Source of the DNA: SIAQ01 sp963767835
GTDB taxonomy: Bacteria > Planctomycetota > Planctomycetia > Gemmatales > Gemmataceae
NCBI GenBank assembly: GCA_963767835.1
Contig: CAVYFY010000001.1
Coordinates: 682,001-746,000 of the forward strand
Reading direction: 5' to 3'
DNA length: 64,000 nucleotides
Shown here: piece after piece, positions 8,669 to 17,739 of the stretch
Position numbering within the stretch: position 1 is the first letter of the stretch
How the letters are laid out: every line of letters starts with the position of its first letter
The notes under the pieces: model-generated
Databases searched by the model: none
What the model was told of the DNA's origin: nothing
The model's input: only the letters and a program-made list of their open reading frames with translations
Made by a program: the position numbers and the translations under genes

Positions 8669-9736
8669 TCATCGCCGATGCGTCGGACTGGGATGCGAAC
8701 CGCCGGAACTTGAGTGCCCGGAATGCTCGTAATGGATGGAATGCTCGGCGAGCCCGGAATGCTCGGGATAGCGTAAGTGCTCCGGCAGCGGCGCGTCATG
8801 CCAGCCGACGCGATCGGCCGGATGGATGGACAGCGGGATTTCGAGCGTGAACGAGCCGAACAGGAACGGGAACGGCATGATTGGCACGGAGACCATCTCG
8901 ACAACCGGAACTTGCGCCGCGCGGTCAAACTGGGTAGCCGTCACGGTGGCTTGGTTTCGCTGGAATGCGGTCCGGGCAACTCCCGCTCGCAGCAGCAATT
9001 TGCTCAGGCCGGCGCGCATCTCACGGTCGGCGTCGGCGGCCATGACCGCACCGTTGATCGATTTCTGGAATTCGCCAAGCACCACGGGCTGCCACGGCTT
9101 GAAACTCCCCTTCACGGCATCGCCCGCCAAACGGCCCAAATCGCCCCCCACCCCATTGACGTTCTCGGCCACGAATCGCTTGCACGAAAATGTTGCGCGG
9201 GTGAGCTGCAAACCGGCCGGATCTTTCGCAGCCTCGTCCAGGCTCGCTTCCATCGTCATAACCGCCGACAGTTGAAAACGCGCTGCCACCTTGTTCTCAT
9301 AAACGCGGATGCCGTCCTGCCAAATCTCTTTTTGCAAATCGACGCGGGCCGGCGTCGTCATGTGAACCGTGAAGACGATGCGGTTGTCCGCGACCGAATA
9401 CAAATCGCCGAGGCGAATCTGAAGCCGCGCCGGCACATCGTGGGCGACGACGCGGGCCCGCTGCCAATCGCCGTGATTGCGCATTACATGGATCAATTGC
9501 AATCCTTGAATCGACGGAATCTTCGCCTGATGCCCCCAGTTGTCGCTGGCCTCAAACTCTAAATCCTTCGGCAAACTGCGCAGAACCGCTTGACGCAGCG
9601 GCGCCGCCAGCTCATCGACCGGCAACGTCGGCAGAGCAAGAATCAGCGGTTGCGGCGCCGCGCTCGGCTGGGCCTGGACCGCGCCGCCGCAGAGGATGAC
9701 CAGAACGGCCGCGACACTTTTCATGCACGCATCCAT
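8669..9736 (-). CDS. Secreted protein of unknown function with His-rich tail
   Basis: 355 residues from ATG 9736 (an internal ATG at 9724 is equally possible). A signal peptide ends at about AVQAQ (KSVAAVLVILCGG before it). The body is a plausible exported domain with FEASDNWGHQA, VARFQLSAVMTMEASLDEAA and GDAVKGSFKPWQPVVLGEFQ. The final 35 residues are low-complexity and repeat EHSG/EHS, encoded by repeated ggaatgctcg units. In the next frame the same DNA reads YAIPSIPGSPSIPSITSIPG and stays open to 8539, so the true tail may differ if a base is missing near 8780. No family was recognised. Confidence 0.5.
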   Translation of the reverse strand: MDACMKSVAAVLVILCGGAVQAQPSAAPQPLILALPTLPVDELAAPLRQAVLRSLPKDLEFEASDNWGHQAKIPSIQGLQLIHVMRNHGDWQRARVVAHDVPARLQIRLGDLYSVADNRIVFTVHMTTPARVDLQKEIWQDGIRVYENKVAARFQLSAVMTMEASLDEAAKDPAGLQLTRATFSCKRFVAENVNGVGGDLGRLAGDAVKGSFKPWQPVVLGEFQKSINGAVMAADADREMRAGLSKLLLRAGVARTAFQRNQATVTATQFDRAAQVPVVEMVSVPIMPFPFLFGSFTLEIPLSIHPADRVGWHDAPLPEHLRYPEHSGLAEHSIHYEHSGHSSSGGSHPSPTHRR

Positions 9737-9808
9737 GCGCGTACCTTGGGTTATCGGATTTTCAGTGCAATAGCGAGAAATTGTTAAGATGTCAATAGAG
9801 AGCCCCGA

Positions 9809-9904
9809 GACCGTGGCCGGGGTCGGTACTCCGCCCCCGGCGTAGCGCCGGACAGCCACCTGACCGTGGCCGGGGTCGGTACTCCGCCCCCGGCGTAGCG
9901 CCGG
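9809..9904. repeat. Pair of direct REP repeats
   Basis: Two 43-base copies (9809-9851 and 9862-9904) of a unit beginning gaccgtggccggggtcggta and ending ggcgtagcgccgg. They stand before a RAYT transposase gene, and an inverted copy follows that gene at 10583-10635. This is the arrangement expected of REP elements next to their transposase. Confidence 0.85.
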
Positions 9905-9998
9905 GAGCTCGTCCCCAACAGACATGCTGCGGCAGCCGTCAGTCAATAGATTGACTTGGTCAACAAGAACCAGAACGACTCTCCGTCCTGGATCACTC

Positions 9999-10524
9999 AT
10001 GCACTGGAAGCAGCGGCGCATGCGTCGGCCGGCGGCCAACGAGCTGGGGCATGCTCATGAACTGACCCTTTCCTGTTTTCGTGGCTTTCCGTTTCTTCGC
10101 GCCGAGCGGACCTGCCTGTGGCTGGCCGACGCCATGAATGCCTCACGCCGCGAATTCGGGTTCTCGCTTTGGGCATACGTGTTCATGCCCGAACATGTGC
10201 ACTTGTTGCTGTGCCCCCAACGGCACGATTATGAAATCGCTGTGGTCCTCAAGGCGACCAAGCGAACGGTCGGCATAAAGGCGATTAAGTTTCTCGCCGC
10301 ACCGCACCGGAGTGGTTGGAACGGATCAGTGTCAAACACGGCGCCCAGACGGAGCGGCGCTTTTGGCAGGCCGGCGGCGGATTCGATCGAAACGTCACCG
10401 ATCCGCGCCTGGCGATGCTGATGGTCAGTACATTCACGCCAACCCAATGCGGCGCAAACTTGTTCAAAATCCGGAAGATTGGAAATGGTCGATGTGGGCT
10501 GGTGCGAAGGGAAAAACTCGCTGA
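9999..10524 (+). pseudogene. REP-associated tyrosine transposase (RAYT), frameshifted
   Basis: An IS200-like Y1 transposase domain. The first frame carries NELGHAHELTLSCFRGFPFL and AYVFMPEHVHLLLCPQ, with the HxH metal-binding (HUH) pair. The frame is then lost near 10295. The second frame has RISVKHGAQTERRFWQAGGG and FDRNVTDPRLAMLMV. It is lost again near 10420, and a third frame supplies the classic RAYT end YIHANPMRRKLVQNPEDWKW. At least two indels mean it is not translated whole as written. Family members nick and move REP hairpins. The flanking REP repeats support the call. Confidence 0.85.
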
Positions 10525-10582
10525 AACCCGATCCCGTTGACTTCGGCGGCTTAACAGCCTTTTGCCGCGGCGAGGGGTGAGC

Positions 10583-10635
10583 GCCCGGGGCTGCCGGGGG
10601 CGGAGTACCGACGAGTACCGACCCCGGCCACGGTC
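10583..10635. repeat. Inverted REP repeat downstream of the RAYT gene
   Basis: The reverse complement of the unit at 9809-9851 (gccgggggcggagtaccga followed by ccccggccacggtc). It contains an extra 10-base tandem duplication of gagtaccgac. With the two direct copies upstream it brackets the transposase. Confidence 0.8.
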
Positions 10636-10651
10636 TCCGTGGTTGTCCGGA

Positions 10652-12343
10652 TCATCGCCGGCCAAAGATTCTGGCCAGGTATGAAAAGAAAGAGAACCCG
10701 CTAATCGATTGGACGCGCTCCTCCGCCCTTCGCTTTACCCTCTCGAACCTCAATAGACGCCCCATCAAGGCCTGGATTCGCCTTTCGTGCCTGTCTATCT
10801 TATCTTTGATCCCTTGGTTTATCCTTTGGTGTTCGCATCTTAACCGCTCTGCAACGGTTTTCGTATCTCTTATTAGCTCTTGTCGTCTTGTTGCCACGCA
10901 GTCGTCACCACTCAAGCTGTAGACCGCGTTGGCGGCCTCTGCAATCCGATCGAGCAATAGCTCGGGAAGTTGCTCATATTGCGTTCTGGTGGTAAAGCGC
11001 TCCTCGGCCAGCGCGGCTATTGCATTCCCTGAGCTCTGAATCTCGCTCTGGATCTCATTGATCGACTCGTTGGCGTCATTGACAAGCGATAACAAACGGC
11101 CGTGTTCCTGGCTCGACAGCGTGAAAAAACGCGCAATTAGCAGAACCGCCGTCGGGATCGCGAATAGAGCCGTGAGAACAGAACATTGCCAAATCCCGAT
11201 TTTGTCCATCATGAAAAAAAGCGAGGAAACAGTCACCACACCTACCGACGCGGTCGGCGCAATGCGCTCGTCGGCAAATCCAACCTCAGGATCTTCTGCA
11301 ACTCCAGCCTCAGGCGCCCCTTCGGTCGTTCGGTAGTCAGCCCAGATTGGCCCATCCAGGCCCAGATGCATGGGAATTTCGAAATCCGGTGCCAGCTCGG
11401 GCAGGCAGAGTTCCTCAATGACCTTGTTCAGCTTTACCCATCGCGGTGCGCCGCTCTCTTTCCCCGGTAAAAGCGGGGTTTGTTCCAATGGCATCTTCAA
11501 GGACCGCTTTATCTCGAGGGCAAGATCCCGTACCTTATTAGACCTGGAGTCCAAAACTAGGCGGAGGGCCCTTGAGGCGTCGGGGTCGAGGAAATCCCTC
11601 TGCCTGAACAACAGGCAATCATCGCCCGCGTTCAGTTGCTGCCATAGATCCGGATTGTCGGCGACCGCGCGAATTGAGGCCAACACAACCAGCGCTGGAA
11701 ATTGGTCAATGTGCATGCCAAAGTCGTTGTCGCCGCGACCGGGGTGTTGGTAATTCGAGTGGCCGCGTTCATTGCTCGTTCTTCCCGACAATGGCGGCAC
11801 AAACATGCCGTCTAGATCGATCAGGGTAACCTTTTCGCCGGCTCCGACGAGGATGTTGCCATGCTGTAGGTCGCCGTGCGCAATGCTCTTGGCACGAAGA
11901 GCGTCGATGATTGATGTCCATTCGGCAGCCAGGCTTTCGAGAATTTCGGGTTGGCATCTGTGCTCTTCGAGAAAGGAGTCGATCGATTGTCCATCGACCC
12001 ATTCCATCTTGAGAACAGGGTACCACTTTGCGGCCACCCTAATTCCACGCTCGAAATACTTAAATCTCACAACAAAGTCTGGCCATCCGATGGTTTCAAG
12101 ATAGCTGGACACCGACTCATATCGCTCGCGCAGTTCCCGGACCTCCCGTGTAAAACACTTTACCGCCCACCTCTCGGCTCCAATCGAGACGCGGAATGCG
12201 ACGCCAAAGGCGCCAGCGGACAGCATTGGGAGACCACGCCTGTTCGGCTTGACGTGGCCGCCCCTCAACCCGGTCTCTTCCGTGAAGCATAATTCCGGAT
12301 TCTGCACCGCCTCCGAATAATCAGTCTTGTTTGGCCAGCCCAT
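10652..12343 (-). CDS. Membrane Ser/Thr protein kinase of the vWA-PP2C-kinase triad (YegI-like)
   Basis: 563 residues. The N-terminus TDYSEAVQNPELCF is the lead-in I associate with triad kinases. The kinase core follows: glycine-rich LSAGAFGVAF (41-50), the ATP-binding lysine in WAVKCF (62), catalytic HGDLQHGNILV (156-166) and LIDLDG (174-179) in place of DFG. After the kinase come two membrane helices (about residues 355-400) and a long coiled coil. E. coli YegI has the same general plan. It is the last gene of a three-gene minus-strand operon and its start overlaps the PP2C gene by 23 bases, suggesting coupled translation. It is intact, unlike its two partners. Confidence 0.85.
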   Translation of the reverse strand: MGWPNKTDYSEAVQNPELCFTEETGLRGGHVKPNRRGLPMLSAGAFGVAFRVSIGAERWAVKCFTREVRELRERYESVSSYLETIGWPDFVVRFKYFERGIRVAAKWYPVLKMEWVDGQSIDSFLEEHRCQPEILESLAAEWTSIIDALRAKSIAHGDLQHGNILVGAGEKVTLIDLDGMFVPPLSGRTSNERGHSNYQHPGRGDNDFGMHIDQFPALVVLASIRAVADNPDLWQQLNAGDDCLLFRQRDFLDPDASRALRLVLDSRSNKVRDLALEIKRSLKMPLEQTPLLPGKESGAPRWVKLNKVIEELCLPELAPDFEIPMHLGLDGPIWADYRTTEGAPEAGVAEDPEVGFADERIAPTASVGVVTVSSLFFMMDKIGIWQCSVLTALFAIPTAVLLIARFFTLSSQEHGRLLSLVNDANESINEIQSEIQSSGNAIAALAEERFTTRTQYEQLPELLLDRIAEAANAVYSLSGDDCVATRRQELIRDTKTVAERLRCEHQRINQGIKDKIDRHERRIQALMGRLLRFERVKRRAEERVQSISGFSFFSYLARIFGRR

Positions 12344-13099
12344 GACACATTTCTCGGTCGGTTTTGCAAGAGATCATGGTGACGTCGTCATTTTCCAAAC
12401 GAACAGAATTGGACTCTTTGTCGGCGGTACGCTGCGTGGAGATGAAAAGGTGGAAATGCTCCATCGTGTCTATTTTTTCCAACAGGGCGGTAGGATTTTG
12501 GCCAGTTTCCCACATTTGCAAAAACCAACACGCGAGCGCGTCTGTCATGAGGTAGAAAGTATCGCCCGGTTCCCATTTGCCAGACATCCGCAGCACGGCG
12601 AAACCCGGAGCCCCGCCACGAGCATCCACGCTTGTTACCAATGGGGGGGAGTTGTTAAAAGCCCGCGACGCGTCGAGCGGAAACGCCTTGACGAGTTTCT
12701 GTTCCCGTACTTGGAAGACGCAGCTATCCCCTACCCCGATGGCGTGCCATTTCTGGTGCGTAGTTTCCAGCGATAATCCGAGCAGTGTGGAATGAGCACC
12801 GCTTCGTGCCTTTTCCTGCGCATACCATGGTAGCCTTTTCGACAGGACGCATTTGCGCCACAGTTTTCGCGTCCTTGCGAGTTGCATCTCAAATGGACCG
12901 TGTTCAAACCGTCCCAAAGCGTGTGCGCGAACAAGAATCTTCGCCCAAATTCCCGAAAAGGATGAGCGCGTAGCCCCGTCGGCAATAGCCAGCCGGTGGT
13001 CGGCGATGGTGTCAGCAGAACTCTTGGAACCCTCCACGCGTCCTCGTACTCGTCGAGTTCGTTCCCGTCCTTCTGAGTCCAAAAATGTTGAATTTGCAT
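12321..13099 (-). CDS. PP2C-family protein phosphatase of the triad (YegK-like, one frameshift)
   Basis: The main frame contains RLAIADGATRSSFSGIWAKI, with the PP2C metal-binding ADGAT motif, then YAQEKARSGAHSTLLGLSL, AIGVGDSCVFQV, FYLMTDALACW and a late NDDVTMI. It lacks a sensible start. The expected N-terminus, MQIQHFWTQKDGNELDEYED, lies in the next frame from ATG 13099, so a single indel near 13030 is inferred. The acidic EYED and D in ADGA are the metal ligands expected in this family. It probably reverses phosphorylation by the kinase that follows and overlaps it. The vWA stop lies 14 bases upstream. Confidence 0.8.
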
Positions 13100-13112
13100 C
13101 ACCAGTGGTTTC

Positions 13113-14033
13113 TCATCTAAATTCAGCCGACGCCGCCGGGGCCGTCCCGATATTCAGCGCTTGAACCAAGGCAACCATGTCGGCCTTGAAAACGAAACCC
13201 CGCGATGAGGGCGAAATGCTCAACCCGAGTCCCTTGGCCATGTCCTGCATGGATTGGGTCAAGGAACTTGACATGCGAAAGAGCGACTTTGCGTATTGGT
13301 CGGTCAATACGGCTTCGGAATCAGGAAAACTTATCGCGGGTGCCTTGGTCGAGGAAATGTGTACGTTGAAGAGCAAAATGCTTCCATCATTCGTTCGGAG
13401 AGAACTCAGGTTTTCGGCCGCACCAACGGGGTCGCCATCCGTTGACTCGCCGTCCGTAATGTTGATCACGATTGGAGGGAAACTCGACATTTGCTCGCGC
13501 GTCCATGCATCCAAAAGGGTGTGTGCTTTTTTAAGGGCCTTACACATCGGTGTGCCGCCCATACCGGTTGGCTCAAACCACACGGGTAACTTGAATTTCA
13601 CGTCGACGAGCCCACCAGCCCCGTCGTCTTGCTTTTTCGTGCGCTCGTCAATTCGCAAGGGGTTGTTGGCGACTTCGCCGATTTTGACAAGGTCCCGTTG
13701 CGAAAGGGCTCCCCCGAACGCCGTTCCGACGCGATCCGCCGTTTCGTCACCACCGTAGCCAATTACGCCGACGTGGAAATAATCCCAAATCTCTTCGTTC
13801 CTTGAGCACGTCAAAACGAGCTCGTTCAGCAAGCGGTTAACTGCATCGGCGACCCCCATCGCCTTGGTTTATCCGGTAGCTCTGTGCGTGTAAGTTTTCC
13901 CGTCCATGACGACTGGCTGCGGCAGGGTCTGGACGTTCGACGGATCGATGACATCCTGCATCGAGCCAGATTGATCAATCAAGAAAAGAAAACACGTTGG
14001 GTTTCGCCGATCGATTCTTGCATCATATGGCAT
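13113..14033 (-). CDS. vWA-domain protein of the triad (YegL/TerY-like), in-frame stop
   Basis: ATG 14033 has a gggag ribosome site. The N-terminal part has the MIDAS motif LIDQSGSM (D20-S22-S24), and the second part carries DYFHVGVIGYGGDETA, the MIDAS threonine GMGGTPMCKAL and INITDGESTDGDP. A TAA at 13871-13869 interrupts an otherwise continuous frame (ATG then TKAMGVADAVNRLLNELVL), so there is no frameshift but a nonsense codon. If it is real, only 54 residues are made. vWA proteins of this class bind Mg and act as scaffolds or targets in the TerY-P triad. This is the first gene of the operon. Confidence 0.8.
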
Positions 14034-14135
14034 GCTTTTACTCCCGTCGCAAGAAATTTTCACCGTTACCGAACGCCATTTTACGGTCTGTCGTGGCCAA
14101 AAGCCAAGCCAAACTTTTTCTTCCCGAAAGCTGCA

Positions 14136-15857
14136 TTAATACCCCGCCGCGCAGCCGTCTTTGCGTGCTTCCGAGCCGCCGTGGAGCATGCCGGTGCGCG
14201 GGTCGATGAGGATCGCTTGATAGCCGCCGCCGTTGCCGAGGACGATGCTGACGCGATGGCCGCGGCGTTCGAGATCGCGCAGGACGGCTGCCGGGATGCC
14301 GCGTTCGGCCTGGATGGCGCCGCCCTTGGGGTCGCCCGGTTTGCCGGTAGGCGTCGGCGAACCGACGTGCTCGATGCGCGGGGCCTCGCCGGCTTCCTGC
14401 ACGTTCATGCCGAAATCGAGCATGTTCACCAGCACCTGCACGTGCCCCTGTGCCTGGAAATCGCCCCCCATCACGCCGAAGACGAGAAACGGCCGATCGT
14501 CCTTCGTCACCATCGCCGGGATGATCGTGTGGAACGGACGCTTGTGCGGCTCCAGGCGGTTCAGGTGTTTCTCATCAAGGGCGAACAGGTTGCCGCGATT
14601 TTGCAAGGCGAAGCCGAGATCGCCGGGGACGTGATGGCTGCCGAAGCCGTGGAAGTTGCTCTGGATGAACGAGACGCAATTGCGGTCCTTGTCTACGACG
14701 CAGAGGTAGATGGTGTCGCTGCTCGCCAGCTTCGGATCGCCGGCGGGTTGATCGGTGCGGGCCTCGTCCATGTCGATCAGCTTGCGGCGTTTGTCGGCGT
14801 AAGGCATCGAGATCAATTCGGCGGTCGGCAGCTTGACGAAATCGGGGTCGGCGTAAAAGCGGGCCCGGTCGGCGTAGGCGAGCTTCTTGGCCTCCACGAA
14901 CAGATGCCAATAATCCGCCGACTCCGGTCCCATCTTCTTGAGATTGTACCCGGAGAGAAGGTTGAGCATCTGCAACGCCGCGATCCCCTGCCCCGGCGGC
15001 GGCAGCTCCCACACTTGGTGGCCGCGATAGATCGTGCTCACCGGGTCCACCCATGTGGCGGTGTGGTCCGTGAAATCCTTGAGCGAAAACAGCCCGCCCA
15101 CCTGGTCCGAATAAGCGACGATCTTCTTCGCCACCTTGCCCGTGTAGAACGCCTGCGGCCCTTCGCGTCCGATCAGCTCGTAGACTTTGGCCAGGTTCGG
15201 ATTCTTGAACACATCGCCAGCCTTGGGCGCTTTGCCCTCCGGGTAATAAGTCGCAATCGCGTCCGGCGATTTGCTCAGGTTCTTCTTGCTCTTGGCCCAG
15301 TAGCCCGCAATCACTTCGGTGACCGGAAAGCCATCGTTGGCGTAATCAATCGTCGGCTGGAGAATCTCGGCGAGCGGCAATTTGCCGAACTTCTTGTGCA
15401 ATTCGTCCCATCCCGAAACGCAGCCCGGCACCGACCACGACAGCGGCCCATATTCGGGAATCTCTTTCAGCTTTTGCGACTTGAAATATTCGCGCGTCGC
15501 CTTGTACGGCGATCGGCCGCTGGCGTTGAGGCCGTACATCTTCTTGGTCTTGTTGTCCCAGACGATGGCGAACAAATCGCCGCCGATGCCGCACGACATC
15601 GGCTCCATCAGTCCGAGCGCGGCGTCGGCAGCAATGGCGGCATCCACCGCCGAGCCACCTTTGCGCAGAACATCGAGCCCGATCTGCGTCGCCAGCGCCT
15701 GGCTGGTGGCGACCATGCCGTTCTTGGCCATGACCACCGATCGGCCCGTCTGATACGGCTGCGGCGTAAGTCGAGTGCCCAAGGGACGCTCCTGACCGAT
15801 AACGGTGGCGGCGCAAAAGAGGAACACGATTTTCGCAAACAGGATTGGCTTGAACAT
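14136..15857 (-). CDS. ggt: Gamma-glutamyltransferase (glutathione hydrolase), secreted
   Basis: 573 residues from ATG 15857 with a signal peptide (MFKPILFAKIVFLFCAATVI, then GQE). It is an Ntn-hydrolase made as a proenzyme. The cleavage-site threonine lies in SSDTIYLCVVDKDRN (about residue 380). The large-subunit part shows AKNGMVATSQALATQIGLDV and GGSAVDAAIAADAALG. Late motifs GNGGGYQAILIDPRTG and FGVMGGDFQAQGHVQVL are typical of the family. The upstream extension of 50 codons is read as non-coding. It splits glutathione and gamma-glutamyl peptides outside the cytoplasm. It stands alone on the minus strand. Confidence 0.9.
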   Translation of the reverse strand: MFKPILFAKIVFLFCAATVIGQERPLGTRLTPQPYQTGRSVVMAKNGMVATSQALATQIGLDVLRKGGSAVDAAIAADAALGLMEPMSCGIGGDLFAIVWDNKTKKMYGLNASGRSPYKATREYFKSQKLKEIPEYGPLSWSVPGCVSGWDELHKKFGKLPLAEILQPTIDYANDGFPVTEVIAGYWAKSKKNLSKSPDAIATYYPEGKAPKAGDVFKNPNLAKVYELIGREGPQAFYTGKVAKKIVAYSDQVGGLFSLKDFTDHTATWVDPVSTIYRGHQVWELPPPGQGIAALQMLNLLSGYNLKKMGPESADYWHLFVEAKKLAYADRARFYADPDFVKLPTAELISMPYADKRRKLIDMDEARTDQPAGDPKLASSDTIYLCVVDKDRNCVSFIQSNFHGFGSHHVPGDLGFALQNRGNLFALDEKHLNRLEPHKRPFHTIIPAMVTKDDRPFLVFGVMGGDFQAQGHVQVLVNMLDFGMNVQEAGEAPRIEHVGSPTPTGKPGDPKGGAIQAERGIPAAVLRDLERRGHRVSIVLGNGGGYQAILIDPRTGMLHGGSEARKDGCAAGY

Positions 15858-16003
15858 TGGAAGGTACCCTTGCAATGCGGAGGGGTCCTGCGCAGAGAAA
15901 GAGGGGGCGTATCGGCTGAGATTTCGCCTCATTGGCGGGGCAATGAGACGGCGTTTCGCCTGTGGGCGCTCGGCCAGGAACGGACTCGCCCAACTCTGGA
16001 CCG

Positions 16004-16615
16004 TCAATCTCTAAGCCCTTTTACCGCACGGTAAACGTTGTCGAATTCCTGCTGCTGAATTTGCGCGAAAGCCTTTCGGATTTCGTCGAGAAAGGCGTCA
16101 CGATCTGCGTCGAATCCTTCGATACCGGGCGCGAGGATAGGCAACCGTGCCAACGCTACCCGCCCGGCTGGGAGGTCGGCATCGGCAGAGCGCTTAACGG
16201 ATGCACCGAACTCTTGCTCCATCATGTCTTCTGCAACCGATTTTCCTACACCCGAGACCCATGCAATAATGTCTGTTTTCGTCCTTGGGATATCAACGCC
16301 AGCTTGCATCTTCCAATTCTGCCGGTGTGGCTTCCCTCCCTGCTTCCACCACAAACCGCTCGACACGGTCCACTTCGTGAAATTGGTGCTTGGCGGCGAA
16401 CATCGTGCGATCTCGGAGAAATGCGCCTCAATAATCTTACCACACTCGACCAAGAACTCGCCAACTTCCTGGCAGCATTGGTCTCCAACGACCTTCACCA
16501 TCCGAAGAATTTCCGGATCGGAGATTTCGTCGTGCTTCTGGTTTTTCCAATACAAACGAAGCATTTCAGGCTGATATTTGAAATAAAACACCACCGATTT
16601 ACCGAACGGCGTCAT
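16004..16615 (-). CDS. Unknown protein, third gene of the nuclease operon
   Basis: 203 residues. The ribosome site aaaggagc sits one base before ATG 16621 but seven before ATG 16615, so 16615 is preferred. The start overlaps the end of the PD-(D/E)XK gene. The protein is soluble and without repeats. It contains WTVSSGLWWKQGGKPHRQNW and TDIIAWVSGVGKSVAEDMM. I recognise no family. WVSGVGKS resembles a P-loop by chance (one residue too short for GxxxxGKS) and is not claimed as one. Its coupling to the nuclease suggests a shared role. Confidence 0.6.
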   Translation of the reverse strand: MTPFGKSVVFYFKYQPEMLRLYWKNQKHDEISDPEILRMVKVVGDQCCQEVGEFLVECGKIIEAHFSEIARCSPPSTNFTKWTVSSGLWWKQGGKPHRQNWKMQAGVDIPRTKTDIIAWVSGVGKSVAEDMMEQEFGASVKRSADADLPAGRVALARLPILAPGIEGFDADRDAFLDEIRKAFAQIQQQEFDNVYRAVKGLRD

Positions 16616-17675
16616 GGGCATGCTCCTTTGAGGCGCTCACTGTTCTCAAGTATTCGACGAAGTTATAGGGATCCTCACACGTTTCTGGCTCTCGCACCGG
16701 AATATCCCATTGACAGATGTCCTTCAGCACACCAGTCAAATAATGACGCAAAAAATGATAACCAGGCCGATTCCCCAAGTCCTTGTATTTGGCCCTAAAA
16801 ATGCACGCCAATTGAAGGAACGAAAGCGACGTCCACAGTTCTTCTGCAGTTTCAGGAGCACGACCTTCGGGAGTAAGGAACACTCGGAATACTTCTCTGC
16901 CGTGTGAATGCCTGCCGACCCATTTGTCATATTTCTTGAGCTGGTGCTCACCTTCGTTGGCGTCGATCTTGGCCTCGATCAAAAGAAGCCAACGGCCCGC
17001 GCTGCCGTCAGGCCTGCTGAATTCCCCGAGCGCAAGGACGTCAAGGCGGCCCTCTTCGAAAGGGAACTCCGCGTGCGTCGCTTCAACACGGATCAACACG
17101 GACGGGTCCAACCCAGCCCCCCCGACAAGTACGCTCAGGAGGGATCGCAGCAAACCGTCGCCAAAACCGTGCTCTTTTTTCGGATCAAGCAGCCACGCGA
17201 GAACCTGTGTATGGGCTGTTTCCAAGCGACCATGTTGCATCACGCCGAACAAGCTGATGGGGCAGCATAACGGGTCATCTTCCGGAAGCTCCTTGGACAA
17301 AGCCCGCATCTGCGATCGCGTCTTTTGTCGCCACCCGTCAAACTCAGAAGCGAGCCTATCCAAATGATGTTTCTCTGGAACCTGAGCCACCTCATTAAAG
17401 ATCTTCCGGAGATCGATCTGGAACGCGTTTTGGCGCTCTTTTACTTCTTTACGTTCGCGGTCAAATATTTTCGCCAAAATCTCTACAGCTTCATTGGGCA
17501 TTGGGGCAAGCGGCAACCCACGGTAAACCAGCCGCAGGTCACGCAGGAATTCAGCCGAGAGTGCGTGCATACCGATGGCGACAAGCTCGGGCGCGGCGGC
17601 CTCGACACCATTCTCAGGATTGCTTGGTTCGAGGGCATGACCGGGAACCTCAGAATGGATTATATCCCGTTTCAT
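16599..17675 (-). CDS. PD-(D/E)XK nuclease superfamily protein (PDDEXK_4 type)
   Basis: About 358 residues from ATG 17675. The conserved block of this family is clear: LETAHTQVLAWLLDPKKEHG (about 195), then VEATHAEFPFEEGRLDVLAL with the catalytic D, then RWLLLIEAKIDANEGEHQLK giving the E-x-K of the active site, then YDKWVGRH. The N-terminal 150 residues are helical. Members are predicted metal-dependent nucleases, often found singly in defence or mobile regions. The gene lies between a small zinc-ribbon gene and an unknown gene on the same strand, likely in one operon. Confidence 0.75.
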   Translation of the reverse strand: MKRDIIHSEVPGHALEPSNPENGVEAAAPELVAIGMHALSAEFLRDLRLVYRGLPLAPMPNEAVEILAKIFDRERKEVKERQNAFQIDLRKIFNEVAQVPEKHHLDRLASEFDGWRQKTRSQMRALSKELPEDDPLCCPISLFGVMQHGRLETAHTQVLAWLLDPKKEHGFGDGLLRSLLSVLVGGAGLDPSVLIRVEATHAEFPFEEGRLDVLALGEFSRPDGSAGRWLLLIEAKIDANEGEHQLKKYDKWVGRHSHGREVFRVFLTPEGRAPETAEELWTSLSFLQLACIFRAKYKDLGNRPGYHFLRHYLTGVLKDICQWDIPVREPETCEDPYNFVEYLRTVSASKEHAHDAVR

Positions 17676-17739
17676 CGGAGCCGGGTCCGAGTGATCTGCT
17701 TCGGAAAGGACGGCGTATTCGCCAGAAACGCCGCCCGCG

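Noticed and set aside
9809..9904. Short CRISPR-like array
   Set aside because: Only two copies, no spacer regularity, no cas genes. They are REP repeats beside a RAYT gene.
13884..16034. 716-residue open frame on the plus strand
   Set aside because: It lies opposite the gamma-glutamyltransferase gene, has the composition of an antisense frame in GC-rich DNA, and shows no domain. The minus-strand gene is clear.
16004..16615. P-loop in the unknown protein (WVSGVGKS)
   Set aside because: One residue too short for the Walker A pattern GxxxxGK[ST], with no Walker B or following strand pattern.
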